Shown: positions 52,755 to 62,976 of the stretch, piece by piece
How positions within the stretch are numbered: position 1 is the first letter of the stretch
How the letters are laid out: each line of letters opens with the position of its first letter
Source of the DNA: Cognataquiflexum rubidum
GTDB taxonomy: Bacteria > Bacteroidota > Bacteroidia > Cytophagales > Cyclobacteriaceae
Direction: 5' to 3'
NCBI RefSeq assembly: GCF_022538115.1
Contig: NZ_JAKZAL010000003.1
Location: 248,001-312,000, forward strand
DNA: 64,000 nucleotides
The notes under the pieces: generated by a model
What the model was told of the DNA's origin: nothing
Database searches by the model: none
What the model saw: only the letters and a program-made list of their open reading frames with translations
Translations under genes and position numbers: made by a program

Positions 52755-54857
52755 TTATCGGTTGAATTGGTATTGGAGCTGAAAAACAGTTTCAGTAATG
52801 GTGTTGCCTTGGATCTCTTGCAGCCCACTTCCGATGACATCCCGATCTGTGAAAATTGTTCGCCCAAACCTTGCCCAGAAAGTAAGTTTGGGGCTGATTT
52901 TATATTGGCCCAATATGTAATAACGCATTCCCTGACCGTTCAAGGCCGGGATGGAAAACAGCCAAAGGACATTTCTCTCAAAAATAAATTGCCTGTTGTC
53001 ATAATCCTCTGTGTCAAAAAGAACAATTCTCGTCGACAGCCGCCACTTTTGGTAATCTACGTTGATGTCTTGACTTATTGCAAAACCCCTTGTTTTCTTG
53101 CCATTGAAATCAAAAGTGCTTGACATGATCCTTGATTTGATGCTCCAATGATTGTCGATGGCATAGTCGAGGTTGAAGGCATAATTCCATTTTTTCCCCT
53201 GCGAAAGCTGGTAGCTTGACTGGAAATTATTGGGTAGTTCAGAGACATTCCGGGCTTTGGATTCTTCCCTGATTTGGGCAAAAAGCAGGATTTTCCTTGA
53301 AGGTGAATAGGTGAATCTTGTTAGCCATTCGTTACCCGAAGAAGGTGCATAAACCCGATATCTCAACCAAGGGAATTTGAAGTAATCGTAATACAATGCC
53401 CATGAAAATTTTTGATTGGGCTTGTAATTCAAACCAAAATAAACTCCATGTTCATTGATGGGTCTCGTTCCTTCCGAAAAGGCATTGCCGTAAAAGCTGT
53501 GAAAATGCCGGTCAAATCGTCTCCACAAAACCGAAAAACCAAGCTTTGGATGCAGGCTGCTCATCATTCCGAGAACCGAACCTTTTCCGCCGCTTTTCGA
53601 TACGGCTGTTTCTCCGAAGAAAAAGTAGTTTTGAAAATTGTAAGCAAAGTAAAGGCTATGCAGGTGGTTTTCTTTTCCAAAGAATTCATATTGGTTATAG
53701 ACCTGCCTGTTTCTTTGGAAATCCTGTCCGAACTGCGTGTAAAGGCTGTTTACACCTATCTGAAAATCCCTTTTGCGACTTTGATAATGGATATTTGCCC
53801 CGAGATTCTTTTCCCTTATTCTGTTTTTGTAACTGATTTCTGTTGCAGTCCGGTGAAGTCCGCTGCTTTGAAGAGAGGTGATGATTTCTTCCTCAGTTTC
53901 CAGAGTGTCAAGTTGGATTTGGAGATTTCCATCTCTCGGTGCATTGGATGCCATCAGGGTGATATTCACAGGGCCTGCTTGATACGTCGCAGCCATTCCC
54001 CGGAAAAACCCAAATTCCAAGGCAGAGGTATAAGGTCGGATTCCAATGGTACTTCGTCTGACTGTAGTAATGGTTTCTGCGCCTTTGCCCACACCAAATC
54101 CTGCCCCGAATACCAAACCCTGTCCGGTTTGCATCTGAAAATCCCCTACCGAAATCGACCTGAATTTCCCTTGATTGTATAGGGTGAAATGGTATGATAA
54201 GAAATTGAAACCATATCTTTTTGAGTTGGGGTTCCAGATAAACTGCTCCCCGGAATCTTTGTCAATGGTAAACCCAAGGCTAAAATCCTTAGAATGTTGG
54301 ATCCGAAATCTTCCATACAGGTTACTGGGATCCCCCAAATACCTGCTGGTCAGCGCTCCATTTGCCAATGTATCAGCAGGAGTATATCCTTTTCGGGTTT
54401 CCCAAACCCTGTTTTGCCTGAAAATAAAATAGGCATCCCTTGAACCTAGAATCCTGTCCTTCAATGAACCCTGCATCCGGTCAGAATCCTCCAAAACCAC
54501 GAAGGGCAGCAATTTGTAGATGGTTTCTAAATCAAAATCCGGGATGGCCTGCAATTCATAGATTGAGATCAGTTTCCCGAACTGATTTTGATAGGCAATG
54601 AAGCTGTTTACTTGGGCGGGTGTCAGGATAAAAATGGATTTCAGTTCCTCTGCATTTGTTTTGTTGAGATTGATAGGGTTTAGAAAGACCTGCAAGAGAC
54701 TTTCATAAAGGTCTTCGTAATTTTCATCTGTTCTCTGCATCCCAAAGAGCTCCTCCACAAAATTCTCAATGTTGATTTCCTCTTTCCGATAGGTCTGTGC
54801 CTTGCCACAAAAGCTAAAAATCAGCATCAATATTCCTATGGTCAGCAAGGTTTTCAT
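52755..54857 (-). CDS. Helix-hairpin-helix plus outer-membrane barrel protein
   Basis: The 700-residue protein has a signal peptide (ending GKAQ), an N-terminal pair of ComEA-like helix-hairpin-helix segments (residues about 55-125: NPINLNKTNAEELKSIFILTPAQVNSFIAYQNQFGKLISIYELQAI), and then a long series of amphipathic strands with aromatic-rich ends (FRISHSKDFSLGF-like and YFAYNFQNYFFFGE), closing with QLQYQFNR. Helix-hairpin-helix motifs normally bind DNA, but here they probably bind another protein in the periplasm. Its start overlaps the stop of the PorV-like gene by four bases. Confidence 0.82.
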   Translation of the reverse strand: MKTLLTIGILMLIFSFCGKAQTYRKEEINIENFVEELFGMQRTDENYEDLYESLLQVFLNPINLNKTNAEELKSIFILTPAQVNSFIAYQNQFGKLISIYELQAIPDFDLETIYKLLPFVVLEDSDRMQGSLKDRILGSRDAYFIFRQNRVWETRKGYTPADTLANGALTSRYLGDPSNLYGRFRIQHSKDFSLGFTIDKDSGEQFIWNPNSKRYGFNFLSYHFTLYNQGKFRSISVGDFQMQTGQGLVFGAGFGVGKGAETITTVRRSTIGIRPYTSALEFGFFRGMAATYQAGPVNITLMASNAPRDGNLQIQLDTLETEEEIITSLQSSGLHRTATEISYKNRIREKNLGANIHYQSRKRDFQIGVNSLYTQFGQDFQRNRQVYNQYEFFGKENHLHSLYFAYNFQNYFFFGETAVSKSGGKGSVLGMMSSLHPKLGFSVLWRRFDRHFHSFYGNAFSEGTRPINEHGVYFGLNYKPNQKFSWALYYDYFKFPWLRYRVYAPSSGNEWLTRFTYSPSRKILLFAQIREESKARNVSELPNNFQSSYQLSQGKKWNYAFNLDYAIDNHWSIKSRIMSSTFDFNGKKTRGFAISQDINVDYQKWRLSTRIVLFDTEDYDNRQFIFERNVLWLFSIPALNGQGMRYYILGQYKISPKLTFWARFGRTIFTDRDVIGSGLQEIQGNTITETVFQLQYQFNR

Positions 54858-55684
54858 TTGCCAAAAAATAGATAATTAAAGGAAAAATGATGGGTATTCC
54901 CTAAGGTTGAATGTTGGGTCAAGGCATAGTCGATGTGGAATCTTTTTGGCCTGAACCCGATACCGAAAAAGAATTTTCCGGGATTGGTATTCATTCCCAC
55001 CCTTGCCCACACCCTTTCCAACAGGTTGTATTCCAATCCCATTTTCAATAGGGGATCAAGAAGGATGTCTTTTTCTGCCTCCAGATTCACCATTACTTTG
55101 GAAGTGGGCCTGTATGAGATCCCAGCCTTGATGGTGGTAGGTAGCCGGTCATCTGAATTTTTTCCAAATTTTGCCCTCGTGACATTATAGACATGGGCAC
55201 CGAAAAACAGTTCGGGCGTCACTTCTGCCACACCTCCAAATTCGATGACTGCCGCCGCCCCTCTTCCAAACCCCTCAATGCTTGTCTGTAAATAGTTGAC
55301 TTTGATCCCCAAACTTGCAATCCCCAATTGGTTGGAGAAACCGATCCCGATTTGGTTTTGGGAGAAATACTCCGATCCGAAACTAGAAATCCCAAGTCCA
55401 AAAGCTTTGTTTTTTCCTTTGATGGCAGCGCCTGCTGCCAATGTGGTGAGTTCGTCGATACCAAGTCTGTGGTCATAGGAAAATGTAGCCTGAGAAAAAT
55501 CGATTTTGGACAGTCCTCCAATGTTGTTAAAAATGCTCCAAACGTCTCCTATGGTCACATTTGCATTTCCCGTGCCTATACTCCGGCCACCTCTGGGAAA
55601 TGCCTCAGTACCTGTTTGGGCTGGCGCTATATTCCAAATGGAAATCAGCCAAAGAACAAGGGATAATTTGTAACAGTTTGCCAT
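54854..55684 (-). CDS. PorV/PorQ-like outer membrane barrel protein
   Basis: The 276-residue protein has a signal peptide (NIAPAQ), then AFPRGGRSIGTGNANVTIGDVWSIFNNIGGLSKI, the entry motif of FadL/PorV-like barrels, and about 12 strands such as LGIGFSNQLGIASLGIKVNYL, LFFGAHVYNVTRAKFG and FFFGIGFRPKRFHIDYALTQHSTLGNTHHFSFNYLFFG. Type IX secretion uses proteins of this type, but a link is inferred. It overlaps the next gene by four bases and the pair is probably one unit. Confidence 0.8.
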   Translation of the reverse strand: MANCYKLSLVLWLISIWNIAPAQTGTEAFPRGGRSIGTGNANVTIGDVWSIFNNIGGLSKIDFSQATFSYDHRLGIDELTTLAAGAAIKGKNKAFGLGISSFGSEYFSQNQIGIGFSNQLGIASLGIKVNYLQTSIEGFGRGAAAVIEFGGVAEVTPELFFGAHVYNVTRAKFGKNSDDRLPTTIKAGISYRPTSKVMVNLEAEKDILLDPLLKMGLEYNLLERVWARVGMNTNPGKFFFGIGFRPKRFHIDYALTQHSTLGNTHHFSFNYLFFGK

Positions 55685-55785
55685 ACCTTGCCAAACCGGA
55701 GAAAAACCGGTTCAATTAAAAATACAAGGACAAAAGGAAAGGAAAAAATAACTATCCGATCTTAAACGTTTAACATTCGACTAAC

Positions 55786-57240
55786 TCAAAATGGAGCCCT
55801 GAAGTTGACGAAAAATGCCTGCTCACCTTGGTTGTTGAAGGAGTATTCAAACCTGAAAACCATGTCGTAAAGTGTTACGATATCAAGCCCGGGTCCATAG
55901 CCAAAAAGGTATTTGTTTGTCAGGCGGGCATTGTCGGGCAGGTTGTTCCTGTCATTGACGAAGCCATGATCAAAGTTAAATCCAAGATACATTTTAAGCG
56001 GAAGGTAGGAAAACTCCTCTAAAGGGACATATTTTCCTATATCATAACCCACATCGATAAACTTAAAGCGGAAGCTGTTTTTGTGAACAAGTGTCTGCTG
56101 ACCTTCCACTACATTCAGTTCATAGCCTCTGATAAAATATGGATTATAACCAATACCCCTCACCAGGGTAAAGGGTTGTCTTTTTTCAAAAAATGAACTG
56201 ATGGACAAGCCTGACACGAAATTGAATTTATCGCCGATCTGGAAATATTTATTGGCATTGAGGGTGATTTCTGTATCATCAATGTCATCAGCGGCGAATA
56301 AGCCAAACTTTGTCAGACCGATACTGAGCAGCTCGCCTTCAGTGGCATATTGGATATTGTTTCTCCTGTCATGCCTGAATGTATAACCCAAGACGAAGTA
56401 GTTAAGCTTGGTGCTTTCATGTAGGAAATAGTCAGGGTTTTGAACAAATACGTCGGGATTTATGATGGTATTGTTGTAACCGAACGTTACAAAATGGAAA
56501 TTATAGAAACTTGCCCGGTAGCTGTACCTGAAATAAGCAGAAGAATTTTTCCTCAAGACTTCCTCATTTTCATTGGTATAAAAAACCTGTTTGTTGAAAG
56601 CTGATTTTACGGGGATTGTTTTCTGTGTAAAATATGTAAACTGACCACTGATGCCATGATTTTGGTTCCTGTCTAGGTATGGAATACTGTACATGACTTC
56701 AAACGCCTTTACGAAACCAAATTGAGCTCCGACCTTCAGTTTTTCATTCCTGCCGCCGACGTTGTTATGGACCAGTCTTGCCCCGTAATTTACCCTTGAG
56801 AAATCACGGTTTTGGTTGGTCCACCATTCAGCTATGTTCCTGTCAGCAAGGTTGAAGATTATGTTGGGGATGATGTACCACCTTTCGGTGACCGATACCA
56901 ATAGCTCGATCTGTTCATTGTCGGTAAGGAGAGGGGTGATTTCTACACTGTTGAAGAGCTGGAGATTATAGATTTTTTCTTGATCAGCCTGGATGATAGA
57001 CATCAGTTCATCCCAATCATAAGTCACCCCTGTCTTTAGGTCTATTTCCCTGAGGATTATATTCTTCCTGGTCTTTTCATTTCCTACAATAAAGATATTG
57101 TTGATCACGACCTTTTCGGGATGGTCTATGGCAGTACTGTCCGGCTGGGTCGGTTCCGTTTGGGCAATAGTCATCCTCACCTCAAAAAATCCAAGGAAAA
57201 CGAAGAAAGCTAGAAGACTAAATTTGTAAAGTTTTTTCAA
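55786..57240 (-). CDS. BamA/TamA family outer-membrane protein with POTRA
   Basis: The 484-residue protein has a signal peptide ending near 26, one POTRA-like domain (VVINNIFIVGNEKTRKNIILREIDLKTGVTYDWDELMSIIQADQEKIYNLQLFNSVEIT, residues 43-103), and a barrel of about 16 strands closing with Phe. The RGYE motif of the barrel loop is present as FIRGYELNVV near residue 366. It probably inserts or secretes proteins or lipids in the outer membrane. The start appears to be TTG at 57240, since no ATG precedes the signal peptide. Confidence 0.87.
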   Translation of the reverse strand: MKKLYKFSLLAFFVFLGFFEVRMTIAQTEPTQPDSTAIDHPEKVVINNIFIVGNEKTRKNIILREIDLKTGVTYDWDELMSIIQADQEKIYNLQLFNSVEITPLLTDNEQIELLVSVTERWYIIPNIIFNLADRNIAEWWTNQNRDFSRVNYGARLVHNNVGGRNEKLKVGAQFGFVKAFEVMYSIPYLDRNQNHGISGQFTYFTQKTIPVKSAFNKQVFYTNENEEVLRKNSSAYFRYSYRASFYNFHFVTFGYNNTIINPDVFVQNPDYFLHESTKLNYFVLGYTFRHDRRNNIQYATEGELLSIGLTKFGLFAADDIDDTEITLNANKYFQIGDKFNFVSGLSISSFFEKRQPFTLVRGIGYNPYFIRGYELNVVEGQQTLVHKNSFRFKFIDVGYDIGKYVPLEEFSYLPLKMYLGFNFDHGFVNDRNNLPDNARLTNKYLFGYGPGLDIVTLYDMVFRFEYSFNNQGEQAFFVNFRAPF

Positions 57241-57313
57241 TAGGAACAGTACTTAATTTAAATTTAAGGAACTTTACCTTGCCATATTTCTTTATCTCTG
57301 AAATATATCTGCT

Positions 57314-57535
57314 TTGAAGACAATTCTCCGCAAAATCGCCATTTTCCCTGTATTGGTATATCAATATGTGATTTCGCCGCTTTTTCCTGCCTCCTGTAGG
57401 TATACGCCTACATGCAGTCAATATACCAAAGAAGCCATATTGAAACACGGTGTTTTCAAAGGAGGATGGCTAGGAATCAAAAGAATTTTGAGTTGCAATC
57501 CTTGGGGAGGTCATGGCCATGACCCTGTTCCCTAA
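57314..57535 (+). CDS. yidD: Membrane protein insertion efficiency factor YidD
   Basis: The 73-residue protein matches Yid[26 protein letters not shown] at the start, then [15 protein letters not shown] and [22 protein letters not shown]. The three Cys and the CNPWGxxGxDPVP end are complete. It aids YidC-dependent insertion at the inner membrane. It starts at TTG 57314, with the divergent BamA-like gene 73 bp upstream, and its end overlaps the converging lgt gene by four bases. Confidence 0.95.
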   Translation: MKTILRKIAIFPVLVYQYVISPLFPASCRYTPTCSQYTKEAILKHGVFKGGWLGIKRILSCNPWGGHGHDPVP

Positions 57536-58638
57536 CTGACTTTTTCTTTAAATCCTTTTTTTAATGCCAATCCCACCAAAAGCAGCCCTCCAACTACCAA
57601 AGGAATACTTAGCCATTGACCCATATTGAGAGTAAGCCCCTGCTCAAAATCAACCTGGTTTTCTTTCAGGTATTCCCAGACAAATCGCATTCCAAAAACC
57701 GAGATTAAAAACAATCCCAACAACAATCCATCAGGAAGTCTGGACTTATAGGTTATCCAAAGCCAAAGTAATACAAGGAAAATCACAAAATAGGAGGCAG
57801 CTTCGTAGATCTGGGTTGGATATCTGGCAACACCAAATGTATAAACTGTAGCCAAATAGTGGTCTCCTTTATCCATTAAATCAAAATTTAAAGGAGTTTC
57901 GGGACTCTCGGCCATATACTTTTGGGAGCTTTTGAATTTTGTCAAAACATATTTGACATCGGTATCCAAGGTCGTCTTGAGGTCTGCCTCGCTGAATCCC
58001 CCTTTTTCTATTTTGATGTCTATATTGACCGGTACTATTCCGGTACCTGTCAATTCTGCATCTCTATTTTCAGGCTTGTACGCGCGAACTTCTTGAACAG
58101 GAATCCGAAGTGTTTCCAAAATTTCTTCGCTGTCTCTGGCGTAAACGAAGCCGCTGTCGTCACCGGTTGGTTTGCCGCCGATTTCAGAGTTCATCAGGTT
58201 TCCAATCCTGATCATGGCACCTGTCATGGCCACCACAATGACTATACGGTCCACCACCCAAAGGTAAGTTTGGGTGGGTACTTTTCTTGCATAGAGGTAC
58301 AGGGCAAACAAAATGGCAATTGCTGCACCATGACTGGCTAATCCTCCTTCCCACACTTTGAGGATTTCAATTGGGTTACTGAGGTATTTTTCAGGTTCAT
58401 AAAAAAGCACGTGGCCCAATCTCGCTCCAATGATGGTGGCCAAAACCATGTAAATCGTCAGCTTGTCAACAAGCTTATCGTCCTGTCCTTCTTTGCGGTA
58501 AATGTAGATCATCACCTGTTGGGAAATGATAAATCCTAAAGCAAACAACAAGCTGTACCACCTTAATCTTTCAAAACTTGGAAAAACCGCAGGATTTGGA
58601 CTCCATACGATATAGTCAATTATCAATTGTAATGTCAT
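57532..58638 (-). CDS. lgt: Prolipoprotein diacylglyceryl transferase
   Basis: The 368-residue enzyme has seven membrane helices. Key parts are [14 protein letters not shown] near 96 and the Lgt signature [15 protein letters not shown] near 142-156, with [12 protein letters not shown] near 275 and [19 protein letters not shown] near 305. It transfers diacylglycerol from phosphatidylglycerol to the lipobox Cys. It is longer than E. coli Lgt (291) by about 90 residues inserted at 165-260 ([26 protein letters not shown]), an extra soluble part also seen in other Bacteroidota. It is consistent with the many lipoproteins in the window. Confidence 0.95.
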   Translation of the reverse strand: MTLQLIIDYIVWSPNPAVFPSFERLRWYSLLFALGFIISQQVMIYIYRKEGQDDKLVDKLTIYMVLATIIGARLGHVLFYEPEKYLSNPIEILKVWEGGLASHGAAIAILFALYLYARKVPTQTYLWVVDRIVIVVAMTGAMIRIGNLMNSEIGGKPTGDDSGFVYARDSEEILETLRIPVQEVRAYKPENRDAELTGTGIVPVNIDIKIEKGGFSEADLKTTLDTDVKYVLTKFKSSQKYMAESPETPLNFDLMDKGDHYLATVYTFGVARYPTQIYEAASYFVIFLVLLWLWITYKSRLPDGLLLGLFLISVFGMRFVWEYLKENQVDFEQGLTLNMGQWLSIPLVVGGLLLVGLALKKGFKEKVS

Positions 58639-58678
58639 ATTGTTATCTTTTTTTGGATCAGGTGATGGTTTTTATGGA

Positions 58679-60526
58679 TCAATTATCGTCCAATTCTTTC
58701 AGTTCTTCGGCATACCCACCGGACAAAATCGGGAACCTATACCAGGTTTTCGGATCAACATTAAACTCATCCAAATGAAAAGATGGTGCTAAGCGTTCTC
58801 TTTTCCATTGGTTTCGCGACCAAAGCCGAAAGAATTTTTTGATATAGTTTTTAAGTAACTCATTTTCTACGTTCAATTCTTCTTTTAGGATTAAAAAGAT
58901 GTCCAGGGGAGACCTTTTGTCCCTGATAGCAAGCCTCTCGATTTCGACAATAATGGAATATGGCATCAGATCAGCCTCATCGGTTTGTTGGTTTTCTGAA
59001 GGTCGGAGTTCAGCGGTCGGCTGCAAACCGTTGACTTTTTTCAAACCAGAATAATGGAGTTCAGTCTCTGCCCACCTAAGCCATTGAATTACAAAATGCT
59101 TGTCAACACCTGCAATGGGAGAGATACTTCCACTTGTGTCCCCGTCCATAGTTGTATAGCCTACATCCCCTTCACTTCTATTGGAAGTACTCAAAAGCAA
59201 GGCGTTTTTTACATTGGCCAGCATCCAAATAATCGGAGACCTTGCCCTTGCCTGAATGTTTTGAAGCGCTATGTCATCTTCTTTCCAAGACAGTTTCCTT
59301 CCTATGGATTTTTCGATTTTTTCTGTGTATGATTTGACCTCATCGGTGATTTCCCAGTGAAGGAACTCCGCACCTATACTTTCTGCCAGATTTTTTGCAC
59401 TTTGATAGGTGGCAAATGATGAGTTGTCGGATGCCTGATAGGCTGTGGTGAGAACCTGTCCTATGATTTCTTTGACCGGATTATTTGTCAAAGGAATAAA
59501 GTTTGATCCTAGCTTTTGAAGGAAGGCAGGTACGCCGAGTTCTTCAACCCCACGTCTTACCATTTCAGAAACCAACACAGCAATGGTTGATGAATCTGCC
59601 CCACCGCTGAGTGAAAGCACAAAACCTTTGCTTTTGCTTTTTCTCAGGTAATCAAAGAGAGCTAAAGCAGAAGCCTTTACAAATTCCTCGTTCTTTTGAT
59701 GCAGGCTTTCGACTTCAGGATAGTCTTCAGTTTGTTTGTTATAATCGAAGGTCAAAACCTGAAAGTCATCAAATGAAAGCAGTTTGTTTTTGAAAATAAG
59801 CCTTCCGTTTTTGGAAGCAAGGATTTCCCCATCAAAAATCATTCTTCCGGCCTCATTTCCAAGGAGGTTGATATAAAAATAAGTGGCGTCAAAAAACCTT
59901 GAGCTGTCATTTACTAGCTGTTCCCTCAACAAGCTTTTTTCCATGGCAAAGTGACTTGCACTTGGATTGAAGATAATGTCTACTTTTCTTTCTTTGAGTC
60001 GATATCCGGGTCTGACCTTTCCCCTCCAGGCATCTTCACAAATCTCAAAACCGTATTTTAATCCGTTTTTTTTAAATATCAGATCTCCAAAAGGAACCTG
60101 ATTTCCTTGGAATTCGAAATTAATCACCTCCCCATGGTCCCATGGAGTAAACCAGCGAAACTCATAGTGAACACCATCGATGGCCATGAACTGCTTGGCT
60201 ACAAATCCGGTGACTTTTTGGTCCTCTAGAATAGCAACACAATTGTAGACTTTTTCTTGAATCCTAACCGGAAGCCCTACAGCAATGGTTATTCCATCAG
60301 AATATGGGAGAAGCTTTTCCAGTTGTTTAAGTGCTTTTTGGGGATACCAATAGCTTAAAAATAAATCTTCACTTCCATAGCCTGTAATGGCCAATTCAGG
60401 AAAACAGATGAATTCGGCTTTCAGGGATTTGGCTTTCTCTATCGCCTGTGTGATATGCCCAAGGTTTCCCGTCCAATCTAAAGGTGTTTGGTTGACAGTG
60501 GCACAAGCGATTTTTAATGTTGACAT
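58679..60526 (-). CDS. nadE: Glutamine-dependent NAD+ synthetase
   Basis: From ATG 60526 the enzyme is 615 residues, with an N-terminal nitrilase-like glutaminase domain (FPELAITGYGSEDLF with catalytic Glu near 48, FEICEDAWRG with Cys near 173) and a C-terminal synthetase domain with the ATP P-loop LSLSGGADSSTIAV near 310. It converts deamido-NAD to NAD, using glutamine ammonia channelled between the domains. STSNRSEGDVGYTTMDGDTSGS is the synthetase substrate segment. The lgt gene lies 40 bp downstream. Confidence 0.95.
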   Translation of the reverse strand: MSTLKIACATVNQTPLDWTGNLGHITQAIEKAKSLKAEFICFPELAITGYGSEDLFLSYWYPQKALKQLEKLLPYSDGITIAVGLPVRIQEKVYNCVAILEDQKVTGFVAKQFMAIDGVHYEFRWFTPWDHGEVINFEFQGNQVPFGDLIFKKNGLKYGFEICEDAWRGKVRPGYRLKERKVDIIFNPSASHFAMEKSLLREQLVNDSSRFFDATYFYINLLGNEAGRMIFDGEILASKNGRLIFKNKLLSFDDFQVLTFDYNKQTEDYPEVESLHQKNEEFVKASALALFDYLRKSKSKGFVLSLSGGADSSTIAVLVSEMVRRGVEELGVPAFLQKLGSNFIPLTNNPVKEIIGQVLTTAYQASDNSSFATYQSAKNLAESIGAEFLHWEITDEVKSYTEKIEKSIGRKLSWKEDDIALQNIQARARSPIIWMLANVKNALLLSTSNRSEGDVGYTTMDGDTSGSISPIAGVDKHFVIQWLRWAETELHYSGLKKVNGLQPTAELRPSENQQTDEADLMPYSIIVEIERLAIRDKRSPLDIFLILKEELNVENELLKNYIKKFFRLWSRNQWKRERLAPSFHLDEFNVDPKTWYRFPILSGGYAEELKELDDN

Positions 60527-60569
60527 TTTACCGGAATAAAAATTTAATTCTAGCCTCAAAGATACTCTT

Positions 60570-61310
60570 CTAAACAGCTATTTGGAGAATTTCACAGGCA
60601 TTTTTAGCAGCTTCCTGTTCGGCTTTCTTTTTTGTTGCCCCTTTTCCAATAGCCAAAAGTTGCCTATTGACATGGAGTTCGACGATAAATTCCTTAAACC
60701 TCTGCTCTCCGTTTACTGAAATGGTTTTGAAATCAATTTCGGAATTTTCTCTTTGTCCCCATTCAATGATTTTACTCTTGAAATTGGTCGTAGTGGTAAT
60801 GATATTATCCAAATCGAAATGGATGATGATCCTTTTCAATATGAATTTTTTGCAAAAATGAAAGTCCCTGTCCAGATAAACTGCCCCAACCATCGCCTCA
60901 AGGGCATCTCCATAAAGAGACTTATGCGAGCTCAAATTTTTTCCTTTGTATTCCTCACTGATGATTTTCGAAAGGCCGATTTTTATTGCAATCTGATTGA
61001 GGGCTTCCCTGTTTACCATCCTGCTTCTTGTTTCTGTAAGGAAACCTTCGTCTCTGTAAGGATATTTGATGAAAAGAAACTCAGCCACTACCGCACCCAA
61101 AACGGCATCTCCCAGATATTCAAGTCTTTCATTGGAAATTTTCATTCCGTTGATTGATTCCTCTGCTGCGGATGCATGCTTGATGGCAAGTTTGTAGAGG
61201 GTCAAATTAAAAGGCTTGCTTCCAACCATATGTTTGATGGAGGAGGCAAGCCTTTTTTCGTATTTGGAATAAAACAGTGACCTAAGCCTAAGCAATCTGG
61301 ACAGTTTCAA
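60570..61310 (-). CDS. rnc: Ribonuclease III
   Basis: The 246-residue protein has the RNase III signature NERLEYLGDAVLGAVVAEFL near residue 60 and a second metal-site Glu in GDALEAMVGAVYLD near 140, and a C-terminal dsRNA-binding domain (FKEFIVELHVNRQLLAIGKGATKKKAEQEAAKNACEIL). It processes rRNA and cuts double-stranded RNA. The start is a TTG three bases behind the fabF stop, so the two genes are coupled. Confidence 0.95.
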   Translation of the reverse strand: MKLSRLLRLRSLFYSKYEKRLASSIKHMVGSKPFNLTLYKLAIKHASAAEESINGMKISNERLEYLGDAVLGAVVAEFLFIKYPYRDEGFLTETRSRMVNREALNQIAIKIGLSKIISEEYKGKNLSSHKSLYGDALEAMVGAVYLDRDFHFCKKFILKRIIIHFDLDNIITTTTNFKSKIIEWGQRENSEIDFKTISVNGEQRFKEFIVELHVNRQLLAIGKGATKKKAEQEAAKNACEILQIAV

Positions 61311-61312
61311 TG

Positions 61313-62566
61313 TTACTCTGTTATTTTTTTGAAAATGATGGAAGCGTTATGCCCACCAAATCCAAAGGTATTGCTCAAGGCAGCCCTGATTTCTCTTTTT
61401 TGGGCTTTATTGAAAGTCAGATTCAATCTAGAATCAAAATCCTCATCATCTGTAAAATGATTGATAGTAGGAGGGATGAGACTATTTTTGATAGCAAGTA
61501 TAGAAGCTATGGCTTCAATGGCACCTGCCGCACCCAGAAGGTGTCCTGTCATTGACTTGGTGCTGCTTATATTGATTTTATAAGCATGTTCGCCGAATAC
61601 TCTTTGAATTGCTTTTACCTCACTGATATCTCCGAGGGGAGTAGAGGTACCGTGTACATTGACATAGTCAATATCCTCAGGCTGCATCTCTGCATCCTCT
61701 AATGCATGCTTCATCACATTGCTGGCGCCTTCTCCTTCGGGATGGGGAGCAGTAATATGGTAAGCATCTGCTGTCATTCCGCCGCCGACCAGTTCGGCGT
61801 ATATTTTTGCCCCACGTGCTTTGGCATGTTCATAATCTTCCAAGATCAGACATCCGGCTCCTTCACCAAGGACAAATCCATCTCTTTCTTTGTCAAATGG
61901 CCGGGAGGCAGTAGTGGGGGAATCATTTCTTTGAGAAAGTGCCTTCAAGGCATTGAATCCACCGACTCCAGCTTCTGTGATAGTAGCTTCTGTACCACCG
62001 GTGATGAAGATGTCGGCTTTGTTGAGCCTGATATAATTGAAAGCATCTATAATAGCGTTTGTGGCAGAAGCACAAGCTGAAACTGTTACAAAATTTGGTC
62101 CTCTAAATCCATATCTAATCGAAATGAAACCTGCGCAGATGTCAGCTATCATTTTTGGGATAAAGAAGGGGTTGAATCTCGGGGTACCATCACCTCGTGC
62201 AAAGTCGGTCACCTCGTCCTGAAAGGATCTGAGACCGCCAATACCTGAACCCATGATGACTCCGGCTCTGTGTAAGTTGATTTTTTCTAGATCAAGACCT
62301 GCATCTTTGATCGCCTCATCTGCGGCAATTAGCCCCATCTGAGTAAAAAGATCCATTTTTCGGGCTTCTTTTCTATCAATAAACTGCTCTACGTCGAGAT
62401 TCTTGACCTCGCATGCAAATTGGGTTTTGAAAAGTGAAGCATCGAACCTAGTAATAGGTGCAGCACCGCTTACACCAGTTGACAAACTGTTCCAGAATTC
62501 CGGAACAGTATTTCCAATCGGTGTAAGGGCACCTAAACCTGTTACTACAACTCTTCTTAAATTCAT
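61313..62566 (-). CDS. fabF: 3-oxoacyl-[ACP] synthase II
   Basis: The 417-residue enzyme has the KAS II pattern: VVVTGLGALTPIG at the start, the nucleophile Cys in VSACASATNAI near 165, His in VHGTSTPLGD near 305 and His in KSMTGHLLGAAGAIEA near 341. It elongates fatty acids by condensing malonyl-ACP with acyl-ACP. It is preceded by acpP 22 bp upstream and followed directly by rnc, the usual order in this phylum. Confidence 0.97.
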   Translation of the reverse strand: MNLRRVVVTGLGALTPIGNTVPEFWNSLSTGVSGAAPITRFDASLFKTQFACEVKNLDVEQFIDRKEARKMDLFTQMGLIAADEAIKDAGLDLEKINLHRAGVIMGSGIGGLRSFQDEVTDFARGDGTPRFNPFFIPKMIADICAGFISIRYGFRGPNFVTVSACASATNAIIDAFNYIRLNKADIFITGGTEATITEAGVGGFNALKALSQRNDSPTTASRPFDKERDGFVLGEGAGCLILEDYEHAKARGAKIYAELVGGGMTADAYHITAPHPEGEGASNVMKHALEDAEMQPEDIDYVNVHGTSTPLGDISEVKAIQRVFGEHAYKINISSTKSMTGHLLGAAGAIEAIASILAIKNSLIPPTINHFTDDEDFDSRLNLTFNKAQKREIRAALSNTFGFGGHNASIIFKKITE

Positions 62567-62588
62567 AAATGAATTTTGAATGAATATT

Positions 62589-62825
62589 TTATTTTACGTT
62601 TGCCTCCAGATAGCTGATAGCCTGACCTACTGTACCGATTTGCTCAGCTTGGTCATCTGGAATAGAAAGGTTGAATTCTTTTTCGAATTCCATAATGAGC
62701 TCAACTGTATCCAGTGAGTCTGCACCAAGATCATTAGTGAAGCTAGCCTCGGGAGTTACTTCAGATTCTTCAACGCCTAATTTATCAACGATAATGGCTT
62801 TAACTTTTTGTGCAATTTCAGACAT
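62589..62825 (-). CDS. acpP: Acyl carrier protein
   Basis: The 78-residue acidic protein has the phosphopantetheine site [17 protein letters not shown] with Ser38, and the usual helices [19 protein letters not shown] and VGQAISYLE. It carries acyl chains in fatty acid synthesis and is modified by AcpS. It is the first gene of acpP-fabF-rnc and has a probable promoter at 62856-62887. Confidence 0.98.
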   Translation of the reverse strand: MSEIAQKVKAIIVDKLGVEESEVTPEASFTNDLGADSLDTVELIMEFEKEFNLSIPDDQAEQIGTVGQAISYLEANVK

Positions 62826-62855
62826 TTTTCGAACAGTTTAATTTAAAACACTTCG

Positions 62856-62887
62856 CAAAGAAATAGATTTAAAACCTTATTGCCAAA
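62856..62887 (-). promoter_or_regulatory. Possible Bacteroidota-type promoter of acpP
   Basis: On the minus strand, TTTG at 62887-62884 is followed after 18 bases by TATTTCTTTG at 62865-62856, close to the -33 TTTG and -7 TAnnTTTG elements of this phylum, with two extra bases in the -7 box. It lies 31 bp before the acpP ATG. Confidence 0.35.
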
Positions 62888-62976
62888 AAAATGCCGTACC
62901 TAAATTGAAGATATTATTTATGGTAGCAGAAGTTGGTGGAATATTTTTAATTTTGTATGGTCAAATTCTTCCACAA

